Assembly: GCA_965220695.1 (NCBI GenBank)
Contig: OZ244838.1
Span: 1-64,000, forward strand
Direction of reading: 5' to 3'
DNA: 64,000 bases
From: UBA9620 sp965220695
Lineage (GTDB): Bacteria; Acidobacteriota; Vicinamibacteria; Vicinamibacterales; UBA8438
Positions 45,504 to 54,269 of this stretch are shown in pieces. The position numbers and the translations under genes are program-made. Position 1 is the first letter of the stretch. Each line of letters begins with the position of its first letter. The notes under the pieces were generated by a model. That model searched no databases, was not told the DNA's origin, and was given only the letters and a program-made list of their open reading frames with translations.

Positions 45504-45883
45504 TGTGCCGGCTGCGCCGCCCTGCCGGGCGGTGCCGGATATCGACTGCACCAGCCGGTCCAGAATCCTCTGGAATTTGGGCATGATGGCTCGGAGTCCG
45601 GCTGCGCGGGGTGCCACGCACGGCGCCCTGTGTGTGACACACTGCCGGTCTGCCGCGGCCGCGTCAGCCCGCAACCGCTTGCGGGCTGACAGGGGACCGC
45701 ATCGACGACGACGGCGAGCGGACCAGCGGGGCCGTCGCCAGTTCGGGGACGGCGGCGCGATGCTGGAGTTCGGCGACAAGCCGGACCACCACCGGGAGCG
45801 CCGCCAGGGCGCGGCCGGCGGTGTCTCGCACGTCGACATGGCCGGATGCTCATGCTGCCGGCCTGGTGGACCGCAGCTGATCC
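45504..45883. other. Intergenic region with a perfect 12-bp hairpin
   Basis: No gene is recognised between the nuclease and the AlpA-like gene. At 45663-45690 GTCAGCCCGCAA-CCGC-TTGCGGGCTGAC forms a perfect 12-bp stem with a 4-base loop. No T-run follows, so it is not a typical terminator. All frames are open for long stretches because of high GC, and they show no family features. Confidence 0.5.
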
Positions 45884-46135
45884 TTAGCTGCGCGGGGGCC
45901 GATCCGAGCCTCCCCGGGGACGGCTGGCGATGAAGTCGAGCACTCCCTGCTCGACCCAGCGGACGGCCCGGCTGCCGATGCGGATCGGCTTCGGGAACCG
46001 GGACTCGGCCATCATGGCGTAGACGGCCGAGCGGGACAGGGCTGTGGCCGCCGTCACGTCGCGCAGAGTCAGGAGCCTGGGCATGGCGGCGCCGGCGCTC
46101 GGCTGCACAGGGGTGGCGTGTGGGTTCGTCGTCAT
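45884..46135 (-). CDS. AlpA/excisionase-like helix-turn-helix protein
   Basis: An 83-residue protein: MPRLLTLRDVTAATALSRSA, VYAMMAESRFPKPIRIGSRA, VRWVEQGVLDFIASR, the classic AlpA-type winged-helix DNA-binding domain. AlpA proteins regulate integrase genes of cryptic elements. AAGGAG lies about 9 bases before ATG 46135. It is divergent from the gene at 46444, so the shared 308-bp gap may be its target. It probably belongs to the island that also left the integrase fragment at 43207. Confidence 0.85.
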   Translation of the reverse strand: MTTNPHATPVQPSAGAAMPRLLTLRDVTAATALSRSAVYAMMAESRFPKPIRIGSRAVRWVEQGVLDFIASRPRGGSDRPPRS

Positions 46136-46443
46136 CTGATGCACTCCTTGATGCGGTGGACCGTGTTGATCTGTCTGCGAACGGACAGGACCGGAGCGTA
46201 TAAAATTCCGTAACTGACTACAAATACAGGATTTGCGTCCAGATCTGACATCGTCTTTCCAGGTCTGTCCAACTGCGGCGGGCCGGGACTCCGAGTGCCC
46301 GGTTCGGTCCCTATGTGTCCCATGCGGTACGGCCAGGTCGGCAGAATTTTTTCGTCGCGACAGCTCGAGCCGGGCCGTTACGCTTCGAGGAATCGGTGTG
46401 CCATACTCCGAGGACGGGCGACGATTCACTGACCACAAGAACG
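46136..46443. promoter_or_regulatory. Divergent promoter region
   Basis: This gap lies between the AlpA-like gene (minus) and the AbiE-like operon (plus). It has a relatively AT-rich patch around 46198-46235 (TATAAAATTCCGTAACTGAC). TATAAA there could be a -10 element, but no convincing -35 is visible. Confidence 0.35.
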
Positions 46444-46926
46444 ATGGCGAAGCTCTCCGCGCGGACCCAGGCAGGCGGCGGATACGCGGATCCGGAGCGG
46501 GTCCGTCAGGAAGCGGAGCGCCGCCGCGACGAAGAAGACCCGTGGGCGGCGGCGACGCTGCTGCCGCCGGAGGCCTTCAGCGACGCGGAAGCGAGCGGGC
46601 GCGACTTCCAGCGGCTGTCTGACCCCGGCGCCGGGACTGGCCGGCACGCCGCCGCGGTGCACCGCCGTATCATGAGCAGCTGCGCCGGATGGAGACGACG
46701 GCCGACCGCCGAGGAGTTTTACGAGGCGGTCCGCGCTACGCGCCCGACGCGGCGGCAGCAGGCGATCGTCGACATGTGGGGGAGGGAAGCGACCTTCCAG
46801 GAACTCCTCGAGGCTTGGGCCCAAAGGGCGTACACCGACCGCCAACTGGTGCGGGCACTCCACCTGGCTGAGTTCAACTGCGGGGACCGGATCCGCGAGA
46901 TCAACCAGTGGGCGACGAAGTACTGA
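46444..46926 (+). CDS. Hypothetical 160-residue protein, partner of the AbiEii-like gene
   Basis: The N-terminal half is charged and low-complexity (GYADPERVRQEAERRRDEED). The C-terminal half is probably helical (PTAEEFYEAVRATRPTRRQQ, AFELLEAWAQ-like FQELLEAWAQRAYTDRQLVR, EFNCGDRIREINQWATKY). It does not show the winged-helix plus C-terminal domain of a standard AbiEi antitoxin. The next gene overlaps its last 19 bases, so it is likely to be its cognate partner, in the position of an antitoxin. Role not proven. Confidence 0.7.
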   Translation: MAKLSARTQAGGGYADPERVRQEAERRRDEEDPWAAATLLPPEAFSDAEASGRDFQRLSDPGAGTGRHAAAVHRRIMSSCAGWRRRPTAEEFYEAVRATRPTRRQQAIVDMWGREATFQELLEAWAQRAYTDRQLVRALHLAEFNCGDRIREINQWATKY

Positions 46927-47870
46927 CACTGGCCACGACCGGCGGACGATTGTGGCGCGCCGTGAGGCAACCGATCACGGTCTTCCTGGCCGAGCTCCAC
47001 GGTGGACCGCACGAGTGCCGGCTGGGAGGCGGGACGACCCTGGCGGCGAGATGGCGGCACCGAGACAGCGTCGACATCGACCTGACGGTGTCGAGGGGAG
47101 CGAACCTGTTGAGCCTGGGGACAGACTTCGAGCGGACGATGGAGCGACTGGGCGGAAAGGTCGATTACTTCGTCGGCCGGTGGAAGATCGACTTCGGGAT
47201 CGGGCAAGTGGACCTGGCGCAACTCGAGCCCTGCCCTGCCCGCGGCCAACGCACCGCGGTTGTCGACGGGGAGCCCTTCACGGTGCTGTCGACGGCGCAG
47301 ATCCTCCACGGCAAGCTCGAGCGGGCCACCCGCAGCCCTGTGCGCGATGTGTTCGACATCATCAAGGCGTCGCGCCTCGACGGGCAGGCGCTCGCCATCG
47401 CGCTCAACTGCAAGAGCCGATTGGAGGTCGAGACGATCTGCCTCGCCTGGGAGAAGAGCAACACGGCGTTCGAAAAGGTCGCGGACGAGCAGCTCGCCGG
47501 CGTTCCGGAAGCCATGCGCGAGAACCCCGCCACGCTGGGGGACGAAGGCGCCGCGGCCCTGCAAGATGCGTTGTACCACCGGGTCACGGTGCGGACCGAG
47601 GAGCAGCTCACCGTCGTCGAGACGGAAACCAGGGGCGGGCTGACCCGCCGCATCACAATGGCTCCCGATGAGATCGACCGGGAGTTCGCGGTCAACGGGC
47701 TCGACGAACACTTCCGCCACAACGAGATGTTCGGGGAGCGGCTCCGCGAGGCTGCCCGGCAAGCCGTGACAGCTCCGCGTCAGGGCACACTGTGCTGGGA
47801 GAGCGGCCAGCCGGTACCGGCACTCCAGGCGGCAGACCGGGCGCACCGAGGTCCAGACCTGCTGCGTTGA
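46908..47870 (+). CDS. AbiEii-like nucleotidyltransferase toxin
   Basis: A 320-residue protein from GTG 46908. The nucleotidyltransferase core shows CRLGGGTTLAARWRHRDSVD with IDL after it, giving GGGT (40-43) and Asp56-x-Asp58. The second family motif is GKLERATRSPVRDVFDIIKA with Lys136, Arg139, Asp147 and Asp150. These match the AbiEii/DUF1814 family, in which the toxin modifies tRNA ends and blocks growth during phage attack. The gene overlaps its partner by 19 bp. The C-terminal ~60 residues are poorly conserved in appearance. Confidence 0.85.
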   Translation: MGDEVLTLATTGGRLWRAVRQPITVFLAELHGGPHECRLGGGTTLAARWRHRDSVDIDLTVSRGANLLSLGTDFERTMERLGGKVDYFVGRWKIDFGIGQVDLAQLEPCPARGQRTAVVDGEPFTVLSTAQILHGKLERATRSPVRDVFDIIKASRLDGQALAIALNCKSRLEVETICLAWEKSNTAFEKVADEQLAGVPEAMRENPATLGDEGAAALQDALYHRVTVRTEEQLTVVETETRGGLTRRITMAPDEIDREFAVNGLDEHFRHNEMFGERLREAARQAVTAPRQGTLCWESGQPVPALQAADRAHRGPDLLR

Positions 47871-47965
47871 GCTGTACCATCACCGAGGGCGAGACGGCAG
47901 GCACGGCGACCATCACGGTCATCGCCGACGCGGAGCGCATCCAATGCTGCTGCCGCGCGGTTTGC

Positions 47966-48027
47966 AGCGTGAAATATCAGAATTCTGCGGGGATCGAATG
48001 CAGCGGGGCTTTTTTCACGGGCTGCCA
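47966..48027 (-). repeat. Partial MITE copy
   Basis: CAGAATTCTGCGGGGATCGA followed by ATGCAGCGGGGCTTTTTTCA and CGGGCT is the inverted counterpart of the left third of the MITE at 42891, including a degenerate terminal repeat. The other end is missing. Bases 48028-48130 carry a short plus frame resembling NETLDAINAAYLHGEESRVL that I cannot assign. Confidence 0.7.
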
Positions 48028-48138
48028 GGCCGAACGAAACGCTGGACGCCATCAACGCGGCGTACCTCCACGGCGAGGAATCCAGGGTCCTGAGGTGTAC
48101 CGGACGGTACCACCGCATCAGCGCAAGCCGGTGCAGCT

Positions 48139-48657
48139 CTAAGACGCGCCTTCCACCTCGCCGGGCGGCTGGGTCACGCGATCCAGGCGCGGGTCGACCG
48201 CGTCGTCCGCATCGAGTTGTTTCAACGTCGTCATGACGCCGCCCAGGGCGTAGGCAGCCACTCCGGTGGTCAGCAGCACCACCATGAACGCCAACCTATC
48301 GCTTGGACTCAACTCCGTCTCGATAACATTCCCCATGAGGAAAAAAGCAGGTAAGAATATGACGAACCAAGTGAGCAACCAGACGCCAGGCCGTCGCTGA
48401 AACCCCACGACCAAGTCGAACTTGATCATCAAAGCGAGCAACCAGTCGCCAGGCCGTCGCTGATGACCCGTGCCCGGGTCGAACCTGCCGTCATGCCAGC
48501 GGATGGACGCTGCCAGTGCCAACGCACCGGCGGGCAGTCCAGCCAGGATGGCCAGCCCCCAGGACGCGCCGACAAACTGACCGAACACGGCCGCGACGAG
48601 AACGCCGGTCGCGATGCCGATTCCGGTCGACCGTGCCGTGAACACTGCGACTCTCAT
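48139..48657 (-). CDS. Hypothetical membrane protein with four or five helices
   Basis: A 172-residue protein with hydrophobic segments at about 12-30, 32-50, 95-112 and 123-145. An internal direct repeat is visible: HQRRPGDWLLALMIKFDLVV and FQRRPGVWLLTWFVIF, also clear at DNA level as two ~50-bp units (around 48375 and 48435). No known family. It is a single gene transcribed towards the MITE fragment. Function unknown. Confidence 0.65.
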   Translation of the reverse strand: MRVAVFTARSTGIGIATGVLVAAVFGQFVGASWGLAILAGLPAGALALAASIRWHDGRFDPGTGHQRRPGDWLLALMIKFDLVVGFQRRPGVWLLTWFVIFLPAFFLMGNVIETELSPSDRLAFMVVLLTTGVAAYALGGVMTTLKQLDADDAVDPRLDRVTQPPGEVEGAS

Positions 48658-49092
48658 TTTGGGGTCCTTCCGTCGGCGTCAGCCCTTGCGCTGCTGGCGG
48701 AGGTGCCAGAGTTGCTCGACCTCGAACAGGGAGCATCCACTTTAGAGAAGAAATATGGATGATGCTAGCGAAAAGCCGGTGCGCCCTTTCCGCGGTCGCA
48801 AGACCTCCGCGTCGTCGAATCGGCGGAACGTGTCCACAACCGGCAACGACCGACCGTGTTCAAGAAGGGCGTCTGGCCGCCGGCGCGCGGCGCGTTCGGG
48901 GCTGCGGCGGAGGCGGACAGGCAGATCGTCGAACGCATCGAGCGGGAAGGTGGGGCGTCCGTTTCCGTCCGATCGGAGTCTGACCTATAGTGAAACGCGG
49001 ATATCGTTCGGTTCGTTGACACTGAAATCGGCCTGGTCCGGTCGTCGCTCGTGCGACGGCTTCGCGCACGGAGAAGGCCGGGAGGGCGGCCC
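48658..49092. other. Intergenic region without a clear gene
   Basis: Three frames are partly open. The most protein-like is a plus frame reading TVFKKGVWPPARGAFGAAAE up to a TAG near 48990, with no start codon or ribosome-binding site. I treat it as a possible remnant. The promoter of the TonB-domain gene should lie near the 3' end. Confidence 0.35.
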
Positions 49093-49572
49093 GTGGCTGA
49101 CACGACACAGAGAACGCAAGAGATCGGTGCGCGCAAACGGCATTCGGCGCTACTGTCGCTCGCGGCGTATGTGGTTGCGGTCGGCGCGGTGGCCATCCCA
49201 CCCTTGATGGCGGCCGGATGCGCGTCCCGCGCCGGCTCGGGTGAGGGCGCTCGTCGCGTCGACGTGCCATCCCTGTCCTCACGTGGGCTGCTCCGGGTCG
49301 GCGGCGAAATCGGCCCGCCAACCAAGGTCCGCAACGTGGATCCCATCTATCCCCCGGAAGCGCGGGAGGCGGGCGTGGAAGGTATCGTGATTCTCGAACT
49401 CATCGTCGGGCAGACCGGCGACGTGAGCGAGGTCACGGTGCTCCGTCCGGTGCCGATGCTCGACGCCGCGGCGATCGACGCCGTGAAGCAGTGGCAGTAC
49501 GTGCCGACGCTGTTGAACGGCGAGCCGGTCGACCTCGTCATGACCGTCTCCGTGAACTTCAATAACCGGTAG
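49093..49572 (+). CDS. TonB C-terminal domain protein
   Basis: A 159-residue protein with one N-terminal hydrophobic segment (LLSLAAYVVAVGAVAIPPLM) followed by AAGC, which could be a lipobox. The TonB_C domain follows: KVRNVDPIYPPEAREAGVEG, IVILELIVGQTGDVSEVTVL, AAIDAVKQWQYVPTLLNGEP. Such proteins couple outer-membrane transport to the proton motive force, though short versions may act in signalling. GTG 49093 follows GGAGGGCGG. No ExbB/ExbD or receptor genes are adjacent. Confidence 0.88.
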   Translation: MADTTQRTQEIGARKRHSALLSLAAYVVAVGAVAIPPLMAAGCASRAGSGEGARRVDVPSLSSRGLLRVGGEIGPPTKVRNVDPIYPPEAREAGVEGIVILELIVGQTGDVSEVTVLRPVPMLDAAAIDAVKQWQYVPTLLNGEPVDLVMTVSVNFNNR

Positions 49573-49590
49573 CCCTGATTCAACCTCTGG

Positions 49591-49950
49591 ATGGACGACA
49601 TCGCGACGGTGACGCCCGAACACGAGGCCGCGAGCCGCGAGCTGTTGATGAGCTTCGACGGTGGGCGAAACCGCGGCCCCTTCACGCCGCCGTCCCTGGA
49701 AGGCGCGATCGTGTTTCCGTCGACCGGCGGGGGGACGGAGTTCACCGGCGGCACCTTCGATCCAGGTCTGGGGTACTACATCATCAACTACGCGGACACC
49801 TGCCACATCAGCGCACTCAGACGAGTGGACGACGATCCTGGCCGTCGCGGCTATGCGGGTCCTCCCGAGTCGCCCAGGATCTACTGGCACGTCGTCACCC
49901 GGATGTCCGTGGACGGCTGGCCGTGCTGGCAGCCGCCCTGGTCGAGGCTG
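49591..49950 (+). pseudogene. PQQ-dehydrogenase internal fragment
   Basis: The frame DDIATVTPEHEAASRELLMS, FDGGRNRGPFTPPSLEGAIV, FPSTGGGTEFTGGTFDPGLG, IYWHVVTRMSVDGWPCWQPP, WSRL matches residues ~410-525 of the intact enzyme at 39649 with frequent substitutions. It lacks both ends. It stops at ~49950 at the junction with the fatty-acid hydroxylase 3' end. Confidence 0.92.
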
Positions 49951-50140
49951 ACGAGGACCTGCGCCTTCCGCACGCGTCTCAGTTTCTTCTTGACATCCAT
50001 CGCCGCCTCTTGAAGACCACCCGGTCGAGCCAGGCGACCGGCCGGGGCCCGCTCGTATTCTCGCCAATTGCGCACGTGGTACGTGGTCGTGTCTTTCGGG
50101 CGCCCACTCGAATGCACGGCCGAATTGTGCGACACTCGCC
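49951..50140. repeat. Composite repeat: hydroxylase 3' end plus dispersed element copy 3
   Basis: Bases ~49951-50035 repeat 37795-37885 (the last codons of the hydroxylase on the minus strand, AWLDRVVFKRRRWMS, and its overlap frame). Bases 50042-50140 are the fullest copy of the dispersed element (GCGCACGTGGTACGTGGTCG through CGAATTGTGCGACACTCG). Both lie just upstream of the intact decarboxylase. Confidence 0.75.
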
Positions 50141-50253
50141 GCCGGTGAGGCCTGCGTTGCGGCGACCGCCACCGAGGTTGCCGTGGCAACGACCTGCACC
50201 AACGCCCAATCGAGCGCACGACGCGAGCGTTCCTCGTTGGAGAGCTGCCACCC

Positions 50254-51681
50254 ATGTCCACGGACCTCGCCAACCTGGAATTTACGGCCGACGAGATGCG
50301 GCGCATGGGATACGCCACCATCGAGCGGCTCGTCGACCACATCCTGAGTCTCGAGACGCAGCCGGCCCGAGGCGACGTGGCCGCGGCCGATCTCTGCCGC
50401 CGCCTCCGCGAGCCGGCGCCCGAACGGGGCGTCGCGTACGAGCCGCTGCTCGACCGGCTGCTCACCGAGTGGGTGCCGCGGTCCTTCACGTCGTCGGGGC
50501 CCGGCTATCTCGCCTACGTCCCAGGCGGCGGGCTGTATCCGGCGGGGCTGGCGGACCTGATTGCCGGCGTGGTCAATCGCTACACCGGGGTGCGGCTGGC
50601 GGCGCCGGCGCTCGTTCAGCTCGAGTCCAACGCGCTCGACTGGCTGCGCGACTGGATGGAGTTTCCGGCCCGGACCCGCGGGCTGTTCACGACCGGCGGG
50701 TCGATGGCGAATTTCAACGCCGTGCTGTGCGCGCGCGAGCGGCATCTCGGTCCGGAGATCCGCCCCGGCGTGCTCTACGGTTCGACGCAGATGCATCACT
50801 CGATGATCAAGTCTGCCCGGCTGGCCGGCATCATGGCGGACCGGATCAGGTCGGTCCGGGTCGATGCGCAGTTCCGGATGGATGTGGGGGCCCTGGCCGA
50901 CGCGATCGCCGCGGATCGCCGGGCCGGTCTGCGACCGTTCTTCGTCGCGTCGGCGGCCGGCACCACGAATACGGGCGCGGTCGATCCGTTGAATGCGATC
51001 GCCGATCTGTGCGCCCGCGAAGGGATCTGGCACCACGTGGACGGCGCCTACGGGGCGTTCTTCCACATGTGTCCGCAGCTTCGAGATCTCATGCCCGGGC
51101 TTTCGCGGGCCGATTCCCTCACGCTCGATCCGCACAAGGGCCTGTTCCTGCCGTACGGCACCGGAGCCCTGCTGGTGCGCGACGGCGCTGCGCTGCGCCG
51201 GGCGCACGAGGCGACCGCAGGCTACCTGCCCGACCGGCCCGATGGCGACGAATTCTACGACCCTCATCAGTACGGGCCGGAGCTCTCGCGCGGGTTCCCG
51301 GGCCTGCGCGTCTGGCTCTGCGTAAAGCTGTACGGCGCAGGGCGGTTCCGGGCCGCCCTGGAAGAGAAGCGCGCCTTCGCCCTGGAGGCGGCAGCGCGCG
51401 TGGCCGCGGTCCCCGGGATCGTGATGGTGGCCCCGCCGCAGTTGTCGCTGTTCGCGTTCCACCTGCGTTGGCCCGGCTCCAGCCTGGCGGAGGAGAACGC
51501 CGCCACCCAGCGCCTGGTGGAGCGTGTGAACCTTCGGAACCGCGTGATGCTGTCGGGCGCCCTCGTGGAGCGGAGGTTCCTGGCACGGGTCTGCGTCCTG
51601 AGCTTCCGGACCCGCGCCCGTCACATGGAGGCTTGCGTGACGGACCTGGCGGAGGAGGCGGCCGCCGTCCTCGCCGGATAG
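50254..51681 (+). CDS. PLP-dependent group II (aromatic-type) amino-acid decarboxylase
   Basis: A 475-residue protein with the decarboxylase layout: RRMGYATIERLVDHI at the N-terminus, GPGYLAYVPGGGLYPAGLAD, GLFTTGGSMANFNAVLCARE, FVASAAGTTNTGAVDPLNAI, WHHVDGAYGAF, and the cofactor lysine in DPHKGLFLPYGTG (Lys295). Members remove CO2 from aromatic amino acids, glutamate or diaminobutyrate; the substrate cannot be told here. The nearby 38844 copy is a deleted duplicate. The next gene (glycosyltransferase-like) starts 24 bases after the stop and may be co-transcribed. Confidence 0.92.
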   Translation: MSTDLANLEFTADEMRRMGYATIERLVDHILSLETQPARGDVAAADLCRRLREPAPERGVAYEPLLDRLLTEWVPRSFTSSGPGYLAYVPGGGLYPAGLADLIAGVVNRYTGVRLAAPALVQLESNALDWLRDWMEFPARTRGLFTTGGSMANFNAVLCARERHLGPEIRPGVLYGSTQMHHSMIKSARLAGIMADRIRSVRVDAQFRMDVGALADAIAADRRAGLRPFFVASAAGTTNTGAVDPLNAIADLCAREGIWHHVDGAYGAFFHMCPQLRDLMPGLSRADSLTLDPHKGLFLPYGTGALLVRDGAALRRAHEATAGYLPDRPDGDEFYDPHQYGPELSRGFPGLRVWLCVKLYGAGRFRAALEEKRAFALEAAARVAAVPGIVMVAPPQLSLFAFHLRWPGSSLAEENAATQRLVERVNLRNRVMLSGALVERRFLARVCVLSFRTRARHMEACVTDLAEEAAAVLAG

Positions 51682-51704
51682 AGAGCGGCGGTGCGTCAGA
51701 GGTC

Positions 51705-53063
51705 GTGTCGCAACCATTCGAGTACGCCCGGCAGATCGTCGCTGAGGGGTCCGCTCACTACCGGACTCGCTACGCCGAGCCCGAATCGCATCTGGCGTCA
51801 CGGTGTCGGGAGACGTTCGACTTCGTGCTGGTCGTGCCGGTCTATGGCGAGTCGCCGGCCTTCCTGGACGGGTACAACGCTGCCGCCCGGCATGCGGGCC
51901 GCCTCCTTGTCATCGTGGTGCTCAACGGGCGGGTCGGGGCCGCCCCGGCCGTACATGCGTCGAACGCGGCGTGCTTTCGCGAGCTCCGCACCCGGTTCTC
52001 GCTGCGTGCGATCGCGCGCGGCGGCTGGCTGGGTCACGACGGGCGTCTGAGCGTGCTCGTGGTCGACCGGTTCAATGCGGATCGCCGTTTGCCGTCGCGG
52101 CAGGGCGTCGGTCTGGCTCGCAAGATCGGCGCGGATGTGGCCCTCGAACTCATCGCGGCGGGACAGGTCGGCCACCCGTTCGTGGCGATGACGGATGCCG
52201 ATGCGCGCTTGCCGGCAGACTACTTCGTGCGTATCGCGACGCTGGCGCCCTCCTGCTCGGCGGCGGTGTTTCCGTTCTGGCACGCACCTGGCGGGCAGGC
52301 GGACATCGATCGCGCCACGGCGCTCTACGAGCTCCGTCTCCGCTACTTCCAGCGCGGTCTCACCTGGGCGCGGTCGCCCTACGCGTTTCACACCGTCGGC
52401 AGCACGATGGTGGTGCATGCGCTCTGTTACGCGCAGGTCAGGGGAGTGCCCAGGCGCCGGGCGGGAGAGGACTTCTACCTCCTGGGCAAGCTGAGCAAGC
52501 TGCGTCCGCTCGTGCGTCTCAAAGGCGACCCCGTCCGGCTTCGCAGCCGCCTGTCCGAGCGGGTGCCGTTCGGCACCGGTTCCGAAAGCGCGAAGCTGGC
52601 TCGCGGCGGCGAGCTCGTGCTGTACCCTCCCGACTGCTTCGCGGCCGTGCGGGAGGTGACGCACGGGCTTGCGCGTCTGGCGAGAGAGTGGCGTGGTGTG
52701 GGGCGCTCGGCGCCCGAGCCGGCGGCCGCGGAGTTCATGTCGAGCATGAGCGCTCCCGTCAGGGGCTTCCTCGAGTCACAGGGGGCGCTCCCGGCCTGGC
52801 GGCGGCTGGGCGACCAGGCGCCGAACCCGGTGGCGCGGCTTCGTCGTCTGCACGACTGGTTCGACGGATTTCGGACACTCAAGCTGATCCACCATGTGCG
52901 GGATCGACTGCCGCCGCCGGCGCCATGGCCGGACGTGATCCGAGGTGCGCCCTTCATGGACGAGGTCGCCGATGACGGGGCGTGCCTGACCGGAGACCGC
53001 GTGGCGTTGCTGCATCTCGAGCAGGCGCTCCCGCACCTGACCGGTCCCAGCGTGTATCAATGA
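51705..53063 (+). CDS. Glycosyltransferase-2-like protein
   Basis: About 452 residues from GTG 51705. The Rossmann-like start FDFVLVVPVYGESPAFLDGY, then GVGLARKIGADVALELIAAG, FVAMTDADARLPADYFVRI (a DxD-type metal site, DADA) and FHTVGSTMVVHALCYAQVRG, RRAGEDFYLLGKLSKL (acceptor-side ED) fit a GT-A glycosyltransferase. The C-terminal 150 residues are helical and unassigned. Sugar donor and acceptor are unknown. No signal peptide. It follows the decarboxylase on the same strand. Confidence 0.8.
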   Translation: MSQPFEYARQIVAEGSAHYRTRYAEPESHLASRCRETFDFVLVVPVYGESPAFLDGYNAAARHAGRLLVIVVLNGRVGAAPAVHASNAACFRELRTRFSLRAIARGGWLGHDGRLSVLVVDRFNADRRLPSRQGVGLARKIGADVALELIAAGQVGHPFVAMTDADARLPADYFVRIATLAPSCSAAVFPFWHAPGGQADIDRATALYELRLRYFQRGLTWARSPYAFHTVGSTMVVHALCYAQVRGVPRRRAGEDFYLLGKLSKLRPLVRLKGDPVRLRSRLSERVPFGTGSESAKLARGGELVLYPPDCFAAVREVTHGLARLAREWRGVGRSAPEPAAAEFMSSMSAPVRGFLESQGALPAWRRLGDQAPNPVARLRRLHDWFDGFRTLKLIHHVRDRLPPPAPWPDVIRGAPFMDEVADDGACLTGDRVALLHLEQALPHLTGPSVYQ

Positions 53064-53206
53064 GCAGGGGCGCGACGCGAAACCGGAGCCAGCCGTCCTT
53101 GGCGCCGCTTGATGGTGTGCACGTTCGGGGCTATTCTTGGGGCTCGTCGAGAGCGTGCAACAGACACTCCTGTGGATCGCCCGAGTTTGCCGAAAGTGAG
53201 ACCAGC

Positions 53207-54250
53207 ATGAGCCTTCTTCGATCGTCACGTCTTGTCCTGGCCCTGGGTATCGTGTCGTTGGCCGTCGTGAGTGCGATGGTGGCGGCCGAGCGGTCCGCGT
53301 CAGCCATGGCCACGGCGGCGAACCGTTTTCTCGAGAGTTTGACCCCCGACCAGCGGGCGCAGGCGGCGTTCGAGTTTCAATCCGATGAGCGCACGAAGTG
53401 GCATTTCATCCCGACGGAGATGTTTCCGCGCAATGGACTGACCCTCAAGGCGATGACCGATACCCAGCGGGCTCGTGCGCATGACCTGCTCAGCGCCGGC
53501 CTCAGCCAGCGCGGATACCTGACGGCCACGGCCATCATGGACCTCGAGACCGTGCTGGCGGCCCTCGAGCCCAACGGGCGGTTCGACCGCAATCCTGAGA
53601 CGTACCTGTTCTCCGTCTTCGGCACGCCATCGAGCGAGGGCGCGTGGGGCTGGCGCATCGAAGGGCATCACATGTCGATGCACTTCACGATTGCCGACGG
53701 CGCCGCCGTGGCCGGTTCGCCCTACTTCTTCGGGTCGAATCCGGCGCAGGTGCGCAGCGGGGCGAAGTCGGGCCTGAGAGTGCTCGGCGAGCGCGAGGAC
53801 GCCGCCCGGGCGCTCGTGATGGCGCTCGACGGGGCGCAACGCTCGGCGGCGGTCCTTGACGATGTGGCGCCGGATGACATCCTCACCGGCGCCGAGGTCG
53901 ATATCGACCCGCTGGCGCCGACCGGCGTGAAGGCCGCCGCGCTCACGCCCGACCAGCGCGAGCTGCTTCTGCGCCTGATCGGCGCCTATACGTCGGTCAT
54001 GGCCGATGACATCGCGGCCGAGCGGCTGGCCGGCATCCGTGACGCGGGCCTCGACGACATCGGATTCGCGTGGGCCGGACCGACCGAACGGGGCGAGCAG
54101 CATTACTATCGCGTCCAGGGGCCGACCTTCTTGATCGAGTACGACAACTTCCAGGGAGCTGGCAACCATGTCCACTCGGTCTGGCGGGACTTCGACGGTG
54201 ACTTTGGCCGGGACTTGCTCCGGGAACACCTGCAGGCGTCCGCCCACTAG
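53207..54250 (+). CDS. DUF3500 family secreted protein
   Basis: A 347-residue protein with a signal peptide (LVLALGIVSLAVVSAMVAAE). The DUF3500 domain follows: SLTPDQRAQAAFEFQSDERT, WHFIPTEMFPRNGLTLKAMT, YLFSVFGTPSSEGAWGWRIE, GHHMSMHFTIADG and HYYRVQGPTFLIEYDNFQGA, NHVHSVWRDFDGDFG. Families of this type are frequent in Acidobacteria and Planctomycetes; their reaction is unknown. It begins 143 bp after the glycosyltransferase. The DUF4097 gene follows 19 bp later. Confidence 0.9.
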   Translation: MSLLRSSRLVLALGIVSLAVVSAMVAAERSASAMATAANRFLESLTPDQRAQAAFEFQSDERTKWHFIPTEMFPRNGLTLKAMTDTQRARAHDLLSAGLSQRGYLTATAIMDLETVLAALEPNGRFDRNPETYLFSVFGTPSSEGAWGWRIEGHHMSMHFTIADGAAVAGSPYFFGSNPAQVRSGAKSGLRVLGEREDAARALVMALDGAQRSAAVLDDVAPDDILTGAEVDIDPLAPTGVKAAALTPDQRELLLRLIGAYTSVMADDIAAERLAGIRDAGLDDIGFAWAGPTERGEQHYYRVQGPTFLIEYDNFQGAGNHVHSVWRDFDGDFGRDLLREHLQASAH

Positions 54251-54269
54251 CAGCCTGCGCCGCAGAAAG

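Noticed and set aside
49279..51801. An 840-residue minus-strand protein
   Set aside because: It runs antisense through the TonB-domain gene, the PQQ fragment and the decarboxylase and shows no family features.
49923..53063. A 1046-residue plus-strand protein
   Set aside because: The first ~590 codons are an out-of-frame reading of the decarboxylase. The real gene starts at GTG 51705.
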